From Sphingobacteriaceae bacterium (GTDB lineage: Bacteria; Bacteroidota; Bacteroidia; B-17B0; Aurantibacillaceae): 13,434 nt of DNA. The notes below the pieces were generated by a model that saw nothing but the letters and a program-made list of their open reading frames with translations, was not told the origin of the DNA and did no database searches. Within the stretch, counting starts at the first letter, position 1; every line of letters begins with the position of its first letter. The stretch spans positions 1 to 13,434 of the forward strand of contig JADJXI010000013.1 in the NCBI GenBank assembly GCA_016715905.1. Direction: 5' to 3'. The translations under genes and the position numbers were made by a program. Shown one piece after another: positions 1-6,606 of the stretch.

Positions 1-1268
1 TTATTTCGTGCTAAACCGAGAACACGATTAGAGTGTTGAATCAAGTACAAATTAGAAACGGCGCCAGTGTTAGCATTAGTCAATTCTAATGTTAAGTTGT
101 TAATGAGTTTTTGACCGCCTGTTAATTCTTTGCTAACAGAATCCAAATTCGCAACCATCGAGAAATTAGAAGCAAGAACGGCGCCATGTGCTGGATTTGT
201 GGCTGCCGAACCTGTAAATGTAGCTTGAGCAAGTGGGCACATTTGAATGTTATCATTGTTGATTTGGTTATAAGCACTAACGAAATCTTGATATAATGGG
301 TATGCAATGGCTGGAGATGCAACCGTAACCGCGTTTTGTGTTACATTTTTACCATCAACTTTATATTGATATTGAGAGACACCACCAGTTAAACCCGTCA
401 ATGTCTTATAGTTAGTTGTATTAGTTGCATCAATAGATATTTTAGCTTGTAATAATCTACACATTGTTGATACACTATTGAATACAAATGTCTTTTGACC
501 TGCAACACTAAAATCATAAGTTTGAGAATCAACGCGGATATCACTAACTGGCATTAAAAACATTTCGGCGTCGTTTTCATCGGCCATATCTAATTTAGCT
601 TTGATCGCGTTATCGACTTCTGGGTCAACAAAACATATCGGGAGCCATAAAGTTAAGTTTGCAACGCTTGCACTAGCCAAGTTGGAACCATCGGCAGAAG
701 CACCCAAAAAGTTTCTATGATCATTCAATGTTACTTCAACAACAACATCTAAATATTCTAATGGTAAAGCGTTGTTTTTGGATGTCAATACGCTATAGTT
801 ATCAGGAATTGGAACATTAAAATATGTACCGCTTGCGATAGCACCCAAAGCGCCAAAAGGTGATGCACCATATGCTGAAACTATACCCATTTGCTGACCG
901 TCTGAGCGTAACCAATCGGATGATTTCATTTTTAACCATTCACCATAAGTATGGTTGTAGAACTGGTTAAAATGTACCTCAATACCGTGGATTAATATTC
1001 TCATTGATCTAATAAATGCCCATGGTTCGCCTTCAGCATTTGCGGATGTTGTAAATTGCGTAGTGAAAAATGGCCCTGTTTGTCCTTTGGTTCTGCATAA
1101 ATAACCACGTCTTGGAAGTCTAAATCTATATGTTGATGATGTGGCAAGAGGTAAAGCACCTGTATTTTCTGGATAGCATGGAACCCACTCAGCTCCTGAA
1201 ATACTGGATTTTTTAGGCAAGCGCATTTTTAAAACGTCATCTATTTCTTGAACAAATATTTGATCCAT
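1..1268 (-). CDS. MCP: Major capsid protein, double jelly-roll (partial, runs off left edge)
   Basis: Predicted main shell protein of an icosahedral capsid; members of this family form pseudo-hexameric trimers. The minus-strand frame is open from the ATG at 1268 to the window edge, giving 422 codons with no stop. The true C-terminus is therefore outside the window; relatives are usually about 500-650 residues. The protein is rich in beta-type sequence (for example FIRSMRILIHGIEVHFN and NLTLWLPICFVDPEV), has many Gly/Ala/Asn/Thr loops and no signal peptide, as expected for the hexon-like fold. It lies beside a packaging ATPase and a penton-type protein, which is the usual morphogenesis neighbourhood of Polinton-like viruses. 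The ATG follows a short A-rich leader with TGTATAG upstream. The assignment is by pattern and context; a profile or structure search would settle it. Confidence 0.82.
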   Translation of the reverse strand, partial: MDQIFVQEIDDVLKMRLPKKSSISGAEWVPCYPENTGALPLATSSTYRFRLPRRGYLCRTKGQTGPFFTTQFTTSANAEGEPWAFIRSMRILIHGIEVHFNQFYNHTYGEWLKMKSSDWLRSDGQQMGIVSAYGASPFGALGAIASGTYFNVPIPDNYSVLTSKNNALPLEYLDVVVEVTLNDHRNFLGASADGSNLASASVANLTLWLPICFVDPEVDNAIKAKLDMADENDAEMFLMPVSDIRVDSQTYDFSVAGQKTFVFNSVSTMCRLLQAKISIDATNTTNYKTLTGLTGGVSQYQYKVDGKNVTQNAVTVASPAIAYPLYQDFVSAYNQINNDNIQMCPLAQATFTGSAATNPAHGAVLASNFSMVANLDSVSKELTGGQKLINNLTLELTNANTGAVSNLYLIQHSNRVLGLARN

Positions 1269-1296
1269 ATTTTTTCTATACAATGACACTAGAAAT

Positions 1297-2070
1297 TTAA
1301 ACATCGGCGAGCGCTAAAATAACATCACGAATTATTTCTATATCTTGCCTGAGTTCAAGTTCTTGTTTTTGTGATTCAAATAATTTGTCATTTATATTAT
1401 CAAATTTATTGAGGACTGGAATATTATATTCTTTTTCGATTTCATTTTGGAATAATTGCGATGGATACACAAAAACATCATTTTTTATAGGTGCGTCGTT
1501 GTCCACTTCGTTAAAATATTCATTGACTGTTTTTCTGGCTTCGGGATTATCTAAATAATCTATATTATATCCTATATCACTAGCTAATTTTGCTTTGAAT
1601 GCTAGTTCTGCCGATCTGCCCGCTATTTGTTCTTTAATACTTGCTTGACCTGATTTTAATAGTTCATTTACTTCTTTAATAAATAATTCATCGGCACGTT
1701 TTAGAGCTTGTTTGCGATCTTCTGGTGATTGATTTGTTGCCCCGCGTTGATATCGTAAATCATGTTTCATAAATAGTTCGTCAAGTTTGTCTTGTGGTGG
1801 ATTTTTCATAATATCATCTTTTGTTATTGCTTCATCTCGTTTGTAGTACTTTCCAGCACTATAAAGAGGACCTCCCCAGTTACCATAAAATTTAAATGAG
1901 CCATCAAGAGCTAATCTTTCAACAGTATCATATAATTCGCCTTCAGCTTTTGGACCACCGAAATAATCCATAATTTTATTACCAACATTTTTTAACACAT
2001 TGTATCCAGTTCTAATAAATGTATCTTTGGCGCGATTTGGATTAAATTCTAAATCTTCAATAAAACTCAT
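1297..2070 (-). CDS. Phospholipase A2-domain protein (parvovirus VP1-like PLA2), putative minor virion protein
   Basis: 257 residues. Residues about 63-131 read like the secreted/parvoviral PLA2 core: a glycine-rich calcium-loop-like stretch NWGGPLYSAGK (64-74), the catalytic pair in KHDLRYQ (H103, D104, with Y107), then the helix ADELFIKE (126-133) with D127, matching the 'AD..FI' pattern of parvovirus VP1 unique regions. In parvoviruses this domain breaches endosomal membranes during entry. By analogy this may be a membrane-penetration factor carried in the particle, but that is inference. There is no signal peptide. The C-terminal half (about 140-257) is charged and helical with no recognised domain. 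It sits between capsid and ATPase genes, 12 bp downstream of the ATPase stop and 28 bp upstream of the capsid ATG. The calcium loop differs from the classic YLGPG, so catalytic activity is not certain. Confidence 0.72.
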   Translation of the reverse strand: MSFIEDLEFNPNRAKDTFIRTGYNVLKNVGNKIMDYFGGPKAEGELYDTVERLALDGSFKFYGNWGGPLYSAGKYYKRDEAITKDDIMKNPPQDKLDELFMKHDLRYQRGATNQSPEDRKQALKRADELFIKEVNELLKSGQASIKEQIAGRSAELAFKAKLASDIGYNIDYLDNPEARKTVNEYFNEVDNDAPIKNDVFVYPSQLFQNEIEKEYNIPVLNKFDNINDKLFESQKQELELRQDIEIIRDVILALADV

Positions 2071-2082
2071 TTATGATATATA

Positions 2083-2802
2083 TTAAGTCAACAAAATCAG
2101 TTCTTTAAAATTCAACCAGTATTTATTTACTAATGATTTATTTATCCACAAGAAATTATGTTTATTTCCTGTTCTATCAATAACATCTGTTACATAATCA
2201 CAAGCTTTTAAGAATTTCTTTTTGCCAATTGGTGCTGTTTCGCCTATAACATCTTTATCTTCTTCATTTATTTTATCTGGGAACACTAAAAAACATGTGA
2301 ACTGTTGTCTGGCTTTTTTACTAATTGCGTGTACATATTGCGCCACCACCCAACAAGTAATATAATAATGGCGACACTTACATAAGAAATCTTCGAGTAT
2401 TGACCCAGTTCTAAAATATTCCTGCATATCGTCGAATATGATCAATGTATTAAGGGGTTTTCGTGGGTTCTCTTCTATGCTGGTTTCCTGTTCTTGTACA
2501 ATCTTCATTAAATCTTTGTAATCAAATTTTCTGTGAATGTTTTCTTTATCAATATAAATGAATTCTTTGTATATATCGAAATCCCACGTAGAACTAAAAA
2601 ATATAATTCTATCCCATTTGAACGCTAAGTGATCTTTCAATAAATTAAGAATAATTGTACTTTTTCCGCTATTGGTTGGACTACAAAATAAAACGTGCTG
2701 ACATAGTTTTGGTAATGGTTCTCGGATGGTACTATTAATTTTCTTCATCCGTTTATCTTTGTCGACATCATAAACTTTAATATCAAAACTTTTTTGTGAC
2801 AT
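2083..2802 (-). CDS. A32-like genome-packaging ATPase (FtsK-HerA superfamily)
   Basis: Predicted motor that pumps viral DNA into preformed capsids. Of 239 residues, Walker A is SPTNSGKST (41-49), with the catalytic lysine K47; the first glycine of GxxxxGKS is replaced by serine. Walker B is TLIIFDDM (119-126) with acidic D124/D125. A downstream WVVAQYVHAI strand (151-160) carries Q155 at the place of the polar sensor residue used by A32-type ATPases. The length of about 240 residues fits viral A32 proteins rather than cellular FtsK. The start codon lies only 11 bp from the divergently transcribed penton gene, so the two must share promoter DNA. Late-type context: no CTTAAR box upstream, only an AT-only block. 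Confidence 0.9.
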   Translation of the reverse strand: MSQKSFDIKVYDVDKDKRMKKINSTIREPLPKLCQHVLFCSPTNSGKSTIILNLLKDHLAFKWDRIIFFSSTWDFDIYKEFIYIDKENIHRKFDYKDLMKIVQEQETSIEENPRKPLNTLIIFDDMQEYFRTGSILEDFLCKCRHYYITCWVVAQYVHAISKKARQQFTCFLVFPDKINEEDKDVIGETAPIGKKKFLKACDYVTDVIDRTGNKHNFLWINKSLVNKYWLNFKELILLT

Positions 2803-2813
2803 TATAATATAAT
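2803..2813. promoter_or_regulatory. Minimal divergent late-type promoter between ATPase and penton genes
   Basis: The whole space between two divergent ATGs is 11 bp of pure A/T, TATAATATAAT, nearly palindromic when the flanking bases are included. A similar TATA/ATAATAT block lies within about 20 nt of the ATG of most structural genes here (for example before 4165, 5747 and 6139). It is too close to the ATG to be a normal TATA box with a long leader, and resembles late initiator elements of large cytoplasmic DNA viruses. Promoter function is inferred. Confidence 0.5.
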
Positions 2814-3563
2814 ATGTCCTTAGAAAACTTCAAATACATAATAGTAAACTCATTTGACGCCAGCGGAAACAGTGACACGGACTTTAATGTTACTCTAAAC
2901 GCTGGTTTCCCCCATCGATTGGACCAAATAGCATTAGATACATTTGTAATGACAGCAACTTATTATAATGTGACATCTAGTAATAATACATTTGTTTTTC
3001 AAGAAGATGTCGGCGGAGCAGTCACAGCGACATTAACAGTTGGTAATTATACAATTGCCGATATGATAACATCTTTAAAATCAGCGATGGAAGCAGTAAG
3101 CCCAAATGTTAGAACATACACAATAACAACAAACGCTTCTACAAATAAATTAACTATAACTGGAAGCGCTGGCACATTTTCAGTACTAACCACAGGCGGA
3201 TTAAATTTAATGTTGGGTTTTTCGAGATCCACAGCATCGGGCCAAAACTTGGCTAATACTGGCACACGTATTTATAATCTTGCAAGATATGGATTTTTGA
3301 CCTTAAAATGTACAATTTGTAAAGCTGACACATATAATACTATCACAGGTAATAAACAAGATATCATAGCATATATACCCATTGCTGAGGCATCATTTGG
3401 CGAGATATATACATATAGACCAAATGAATATTCTTGGATTGATGTTTCACCAGATAGAATAAGTAGAATTGAATTTCTATTAACTGATGATCAAAATAAT
3501 GTCATTGATATAAACGGCGGTTATGTGTCTATGAAATTAGCGTTAAGATATGGTTATGAATAA
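2814..3563 (+). CDS. Minor capsid (penton) protein, single jelly-roll type
   Basis: Predicted protein of the fivefold vertices. The 249 residues open with MSLENFKYIIVNS, then alternate beta strands and polar loops throughout. Features seen in Polinton/virophage penton proteins are present: an early strand block, the segment TVGNYTIADMITSLKSAM (75-92) of the type 'L..G.Y....l...L', and an LGF motif at 134-136 (NLMLGFSRST). A final strand series ends VSMKLALRYGYE. There is no signal peptide or transmembrane helix. It is the first gene of the plus-strand structural run and is divergent from the packaging ATPase. The family call rests on motif style, length and position; sequence conservation in this family is low, so a structure prediction is the best test. 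Confidence 0.72.
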   Translation: MSLENFKYIIVNSFDASGNSDTDFNVTLNAGFPHRLDQIALDTFVMTATYYNVTSSNNTFVFQEDVGGAVTATLTVGNYTIADMITSLKSAMEAVSPNVRTYTITTNASTNKLTITGSAGTFSVLTTGGLNLMLGFSRSTASGQNLANTGTRIYNLARYGFLTLKCTICKADTYNTITGNKQDIIAYIPIAEASFGEIYTYRPNEYSWIDVSPDRISRIEFLLTDDQNNVIDINGGYVSMKLALRYGYE

Positions 3564-3569
3564 ATTATA

Positions 3570-3588
3570 TATATATACAGTATATATA
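3570..3588. promoter_or_regulatory. AT palindrome upstream of the coiled-coil gene
   Basis: Perfect inverted repeat with 9-bp arms (TATATATAC and GTATATATA) around a single central base, 13-31 nt before the ATG at 3602. It lies in the 38-bp gap after the penton stop and is followed by TATATAGAG-TATATCACTC. It is a likely promoter element for the downstream gene; some of the symmetry is simply alternating TA. Confidence 0.4.
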
Positions 3589-3601
3589 GAGTATATCACT
3601 C

Positions 3602-4144
3602 ATGAGCGAACCGACAGAAGATAAAACTATTGTTGAGCCACAAGCAGAGGAACCACAACCAGAAGTCATAAAAGAAGAACCACCAAAAGAGCCAATAAGA
3701 ATAGAAAGACAATTTGACCCAGATAAACAAGCAAGACGAAAAGAGAAACAAAGAATTGCACAACAAAAATATAAAGCCAAATTAAAAGAACGTGCTAGTA
3801 ATGGCGACGAAAAAGCCAAAGCAATAATCGATAGACAGTTAGGATATCTTCAACAATTAAAAGAAACCAAGAAACAAGATGTACAAGAAATCAAAAAACT
3901 AAAACAAGATGAAATATCAGAAAAAAAACGCATTCTAGAAGAAACTGATAAGAAAATCGAAGAATTAAAAAACATACAAATTAATTTACCACAAAATATT
4001 GTCGAAAAACCAGAACTACCGAATAATATAGTTACCAAGGAAAAATATAAAAAACTAAAAGAACGTGTTAATAAATTAGAAGGTGATTTGAAAGGCCGAA
4101 AACCAGCATTTAGAAGAGATATTTATGACAAATTATTTAGTTAA
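3602..4144 (+). CDS. Acidic-tailed, lysine-rich coiled-coil protein, function unknown
   Basis: 180 residues, no family recognised. Residues 1-34 are acidic and proline-rich with repeated 'EEP/KEEPP' patterns (disordered). Residues about 38-128 are almost entirely Lys/Glu/Gln/Arg/Leu with heptad-like spacing and should form a long coiled coil. A second short coil (about 146-163, YKKLKERVNKLEGDLKG) precedes a conserved-looking tail RRDIYDKLFS. It lies between the penton gene and the frameshift gene, so a scaffold, core or assembly role is plausible but unproven. It could also be a DNA-binding core protein, given the basic charge. The ATG at 3602 is the first in frame after the palindromic AT block. 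Confidence 0.7.
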   Translation: MSEPTEDKTIVEPQAEEPQPEVIKEEPPKEPIRIERQFDPDKQARRKEKQRIAQQKYKAKLKERASNGDEKAKAIIDRQLGYLQQLKETKKQDVQEIKKLKQDEISEKKRILEETDKKIEELKNIQINLPQNIVEKPELPNNIVTKEKYKKLKERVNKLEGDLKGRKPAFRRDIYDKLFS

Positions 4145-4164
4145 TTTTATCTTTGTATTATATA

Positions 4165-4932
4165 ATGTACCAAGATAAAGCACAAGGTTTTAAAAGGGAT
4201 TGGTTCGCTGAATTAAAACGGACCAAACATCCAAATCATGGAAAATTAGCATTTGATTATTTTACTCCTGCAGTTGATGATACATTCGGGCGCAAAATTA
4301 AAGGCGGACCAGAAAGATTTATCAAACAAGTCATGTTACAAAATGATTTATACGACAAAGCTAGAAATAATACTGAAAAACAATCTAGAGCCAAACAACA
4401 GAATATTAGTCAACAAAATCAATTAGGATCTACAATATTTGAAACCGATCAAGCATTAAATAAAGGTATTGGTAAGACGTACGAGGAACTTAAAAAAGCT
4501 GAAGCCAGCGATGAAAAATTAAAAATTCTACGTCGTGCGGATCAAATGTTAAATACAATTAGTGGTCGACTTGGAAGAGATGGACAAAATTACGGTTATC
4601 GTGATGATATACCAGATGCAGACCGCGGGGATGAAGTTATGTGGGAACCAGAATATATTTCAGATGAAAGAAGAAGTGGCGGACGGGCTCAGTCATTTGT
4701 TTTACCACATCAAGAGGATTATATAGCTGTTATTGATGATCCAGATTATGCATATGATTATGGCGATAGACAATATCGAGCGCCTCCAGTATCATTTGAC
4801 CCGTATAGTGATTATACAAGATCATTACTACGAGCTCCAAGTTATCAAACTGGTGAACCATCACAACCCGATAGATTAGCACCAGCTCGAAGAAGTTCAG
4901 ATATTGGCGGGTCAAGCGGAAATTTTCCGTAG
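4165..4932 (+). CDS. Virion-region protein, upstream ORF of a -1 frameshift pair (zero-frame product)
   Basis: 255 residues, no family recognised. ATG 4165 is chosen over the TTG at 4153 because it is the first ATG and directly follows a TATTATATA block like those of neighbouring late genes. Residues 1-60 contain a basic/aromatic start (FKRDWFAELKR) and the segment FDYFTPAVDDTFGRKIKGG. Residues 65-130 are Gln/Lys-rich and helical. Residues 135-225 are acidic and very tyrosine-rich (DDPDYAYDYGDRQY, SFDPYSDYTRS). The tail is Ser/Pro/Gly-rich and probably unstructured. Two codons before its TAG stop lies a canonical slippery heptamer, so a fraction of ribosomes should continue into the next frame to make a fusion protein. 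Position between capsid-type genes suggests a structural or scaffold role. Confidence 0.75.
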   Translation: MYQDKAQGFKRDWFAELKRTKHPNHGKLAFDYFTPAVDDTFGRKIKGGPERFIKQVMLQNDLYDKARNNTEKQSRAKQQNISQQNQLGSTIFETDQALNKGIGKTYEELKKAEASDEKLKILRRADQMLNTISGRLGRDGQNYGYRDDIPDADRGDEVMWEPEYISDERRSGGRAQSFVLPHQEDYIAVIDDPDYAYDYGDRQYRAPPVSFDPYSDYTRSLLRAPSYQTGEPSQPDRLAPARRSSDIGGSSGNFP

Positions 4933-4967
4933 GCCCTCCTCTGCAACCTGAAAATGTGGGCGAGGGC
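4920..4967 (+). promoter_or_regulatory. Predicted programmed -1 ribosomal frameshift signal
   Basis: The heptamer A AAT TTT (4920-4926) fits X XXY YYZ and is in the correct phase for the ORF that starts at 4165 (codons GGA, AAT, TTT, CCG, TAG). A 6-nt spacer (4927-4932) contains the zero-frame stop. Then GCCCTC (4933-4938) pairs perfectly with GAGGGC (4962-4967), a GC-rich 6-bp stem in an AT-rich genome, closing a 23-nt loop. The loop base run CTCT (4939-4942) could pair with AGAG at 4969-4974 to form a pseudoknot; this part is weak. A -1 slip leads into the frame of the following 265-codon ORF. Confidence 0.72.
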
Positions 4968-5723
4968 GAGAGAGTACCAGCTTCTGCGCAAGTCGTAGAT
5001 TTGGGGATCAAATTCCCAATAATAGACGAACTGGATGATAATACACAGGTAAGATTATTTGAGCTTGTGGCTAGTGATAGTATCGCAAGACGAAATAATA
5101 ATTTAGTAACAAGTGATGGCGTACCATTAAATACAAACAATAAGGACCAACTCACGGCGGAAATTAATAGATTATATGATGAAGAATTAGGGGATATAAA
5201 ACCTGTAGCACTTCCGCAAATAGACCCAGCATATGAAGAGGCAGATATACCACAACAGGCGGAAGGTTCACGACCACGGCAAGAAGTGGAGGTAAACCCA
5301 ACGGAGAATCTTTTAGAAGAAATAACAAATTCGCCAGCATTTGAACAAACATTGATGTCGTATCAATCGGCACCAAACGTAAAACAAAATGTTAAAAACA
5401 AAGAACAAATATTAAAAGATTTGGGATATATACGTTTAGCCCCTTCAAAAACCAGAGGAGGCGGTAATAGATATTATGAGTATTTCCCTGCTGAAGGTAG
5501 TTCACCCGCTAGGATGGTAAAAATGCCCAAAAAATTTACAAGGTACAACGCATATGTTACTGATCTGCAGAGAGTTTGGAATAGAATGATCAACGATCTA
5601 CAAACATTTAAACAAACTGGGCAATATTTAGCGCCAAGAGTTCCATTACTTGCACAGTTGAGAGAAAGTCAACGCCAAGATTCAGAACCAATGTTTACTT
5701 TTGTTGATTTTGCAGACGATTAA
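4926..5723 (+). CDS. Downstream ORF expressed as the C-terminal half of a -1 frameshift fusion
   Basis: No family recognised. This frame is open from 4875 to the stop at 5723 but has no ATG until 5355; the only upstream alternative is a GTG at 4956, unlikely in a eukaryotic virus. Counted from the slip at 4926 it adds 265 residues, giving a fusion of about 519 residues. Just after the junction comes a proline/glycine-rich linker (SVGPPLQPENVGEGERVP), then an acidic helical stretch. The C-terminal 110 residues look folded and basic: QILKDLGYIRLAPSKTRGGG, YYEYFPAEG, PKKFTRYNAYVTDLQRVWNRM, ending in an acidic FTFVDFADD. The frameshift ratio would set a fixed low amount of this domain in the particle or scaffold. 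A single-base assembly error would also produce this picture, but it would not by itself create a phased slippery site with a stem. Confidence 0.7.
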   Translation, partial: SVGPPLQPENVGEGERVPASAQVVDLGIKFPIIDELDDNTQVRLFELVASDSIARRNNNLVTSDGVPLNTNNKDQLTAEINRLYDEELGDIKPVALPQIDPAYEEADIPQQAEGSRPRQEVEVNPTENLLEEITNSPAFEQTLMSYQSAPNVKQNVKNKEQILKDLGYIRLAPSKTRGGGNRYYEYFPAEGSSPARMVKMPKKFTRYNAYVTDLQRVWNRMINDLQTFKQTGQYLAPRVPLLAQLRESQRQDSEPMFTFVDFADD

Positions 5724-5746
5724 TAATATATCTAGTTATATTATAG

Positions 5747-5956
5747 ATGAAACCAGAAGAAGTAAAATACAAAATGTTTCATTTAGATGAAGCAATAAAC
5801 AAATTACAGAAAAAAGACAAAGAAGATATGAATCAAAAAAGATTACCACGAGTATATAAAGTCAAACCGGATGAAATCAAAGGCGAAACTGTGGATGAAA
5901 CTAATGAATCACTAAAGAACAAGATCAAAAAAGAAATATCTAAGCGTAAATTATAA
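5747..5956 (+). CDS. Small lysine-rich protein, unknown
   Basis: 69 residues, about a third Lys/Arg with many Glu; no family recognised. It starts MKPEEVKYKMFHLDEAINKL, which looks like an amphipathic helix, and ends in a basic helix (NKIKKEISKRKL). A TTATATTATAG block sits right before the ATG, as for other late genes. It is first of a run of three short plus-strand genes (5747-6375) with gaps of 5 and 12 bp. Charge and context would suit a small DNA-binding or core protein, but that is a guess. Confidence 0.6.
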   Translation: MKPEEVKYKMFHLDEAINKLQKKDKEDMNQKRLPRVYKVKPDEIKGETVDETNESLKNKIKKEISKRKL

Positions 5957-5961
5957 ATAAA

Positions 5962-6126
5962 ATGCCATCAGTAAGCGAAAAGCAGAAACGATTCTTTCAC
6001 GCAGTCAAAAAGTGTAAAGAAACTGGTAAATGTAAACCAAATCTAAAAGAAGTTGCCAAGAAATTGACTGCTAAACAGATCGAAGAATTTTTGAAATTAC
6101 AAAAGTATCCAAAAAATAATGTATAG
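5962..6126 (+). CDS. 54-aa DUF3008-like small basic protein
   Basis: A 55-codon ORF that a length cutoff would miss. It begins MPSVSEKQKRFFHAVKKCK and continues with EVAKKLTAKQIEEFLKLQK. This matches the layout of small phage proteins annotated DUF3008 ('MPxxSxKQxRFM...' then '...(S/T)xKQxxEFxxT'), known mainly from bacteriophage and prophage. Function in that family is not established; some are thought to be virion-associated. The ATG is preceded by AAATAAA, 5 bp after the stop of the previous gene, and the next gene follows 12 bp later, so it fits the operon-like packing. Two cysteines (18 and 24) are unusual for the family. The family link is my recollection of the motif, not a search result. 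Confidence 0.7.
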   Translation: MPSVSEKQKRFFHAVKKCKETGKCKPNLKEVAKKLTAKQIEEFLKLQKYPKNNV

Positions 6127-6138
6127 TTATAATATATT

Positions 6139-6375
6139 ATGGATAATTTCAGAGAAAAAATGGAAAAAGAAGAACAAAAGATAGCCAAACAAAAAGAAAA
6201 AGAGACACGGGCTAAAATTAACGCTAATAAAAAAGATTTGATGTACTATGTCAAAAAAATTAATTTCTACATTGCCAATGATATGGATCTAGAAACTGTA
6301 TGTTATGATGATAATAAACATAGGAGCGTGAAAGCGCTTCTAAGTAAACTATTGTATGACTTACAACAATATTAG
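6139..6375 (+). CDS. Small charged helical protein, unknown
   Basis: 78 residues. Residues 1-32 are a highly charged Lys/Glu helix (REKMEKEEQKIAKQKEKE), likely coiled coil. Residues 33-78 look compact (MYYVKKINFYIANDMDLETV, then a helix KALLSKLLYDL). No family recognised. The ATG follows TATAATATATT, the late-type block. It is the last gene of the plus-strand structural run, and its stop at 6375 directly abuts the stop of the convergent minus-strand gene at 6376, leaving no terminator space. Confidence 0.6.
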   Translation: MDNFREKMEKEEQKIAKQKEKETRAKINANKKDLMYYVKKINFYIANDMDLETVCYDDNKHRSVKALLSKLLYDLQQY

Positions 6376-6606
6376 TTATGAACAATAACGTTTTATTTCT
6401 TCGTACAATATTTCTTTATCAAAATCAAAAAATTCTAATTCTGATATTGATAACAAACTTTTTGCGTATTTCATATGTTTTTCAAAACACTTCGGATGAC
6501 ATAGGCCATAATTTGGCTGATATGCCATTTCTTTTTTACAATATTTACATATATGAGTTCTCCGTTTCTTGTATACTTTTTTTATATATTCGCTACACTG
6601 ATTCAT
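6376..6606 (-). CDS. Small zinc-binding protein (CxxC...HxxC), paralogue of its upstream neighbour
   Basis: 76 residues. Cysteines and histidine in ICKYCKKE (C20, C23) and GLCHPKCFEKH (H37, C40, with C36 close by) form a CxxC-x13-HxxC zinc knuckle. The rest is basic and helical with an acidic tail. The ATG overlaps the TGA of the upstream gene (ATGA, 6603-6606), so both are made from one message driven by the early-type promoter before 6809. The two proteins share the same arrangement (CxYC, then a basic segment, then HxKC and a helix), suggesting duplication. Role unknown; zinc proteins of this size in DNA viruses are often transcription or replication accessory factors. Confidence 0.65.
   Translation of the reverse strand: MNQCSEYIKKVYKKRRTHICKYCKKEMAYQPNYGLCHPKCFEKHMKYAKSLLSISELEFFDFDKEILYEEIKRYCS

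Noticed and set aside
122..322. Small minus-strand ORF within the capsid gene
   Set aside because: Different frame of the open capsid coding sequence, no protein-like features.
3565..4038. Minus-strand ORFs opposite the coiled-coil gene
   Set aside because: Low-complexity Ser/Phe/Cys translations that mirror the lysine/glutamate-rich plus-strand gene.
4153..4164. TTG start giving four extra residues on the upstream frameshift ORF
   Set aside because: It lies in the AT promoter-like block; the ATG at 4165 is the plausible start.
4730..5376. Minus-strand ORFs opposite the frameshift gene
   Set aside because: Antisense shadows with no domain or promoter; they also cross the junction of the two sense ORFs.
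4956..5723. Independent gene starting at a GTG codon at 4956
   Set aside because: All other genes use ATG, the frame is open further upstream to 4875, and the overlap carries a phased slippery site; frameshift expression explains it better.
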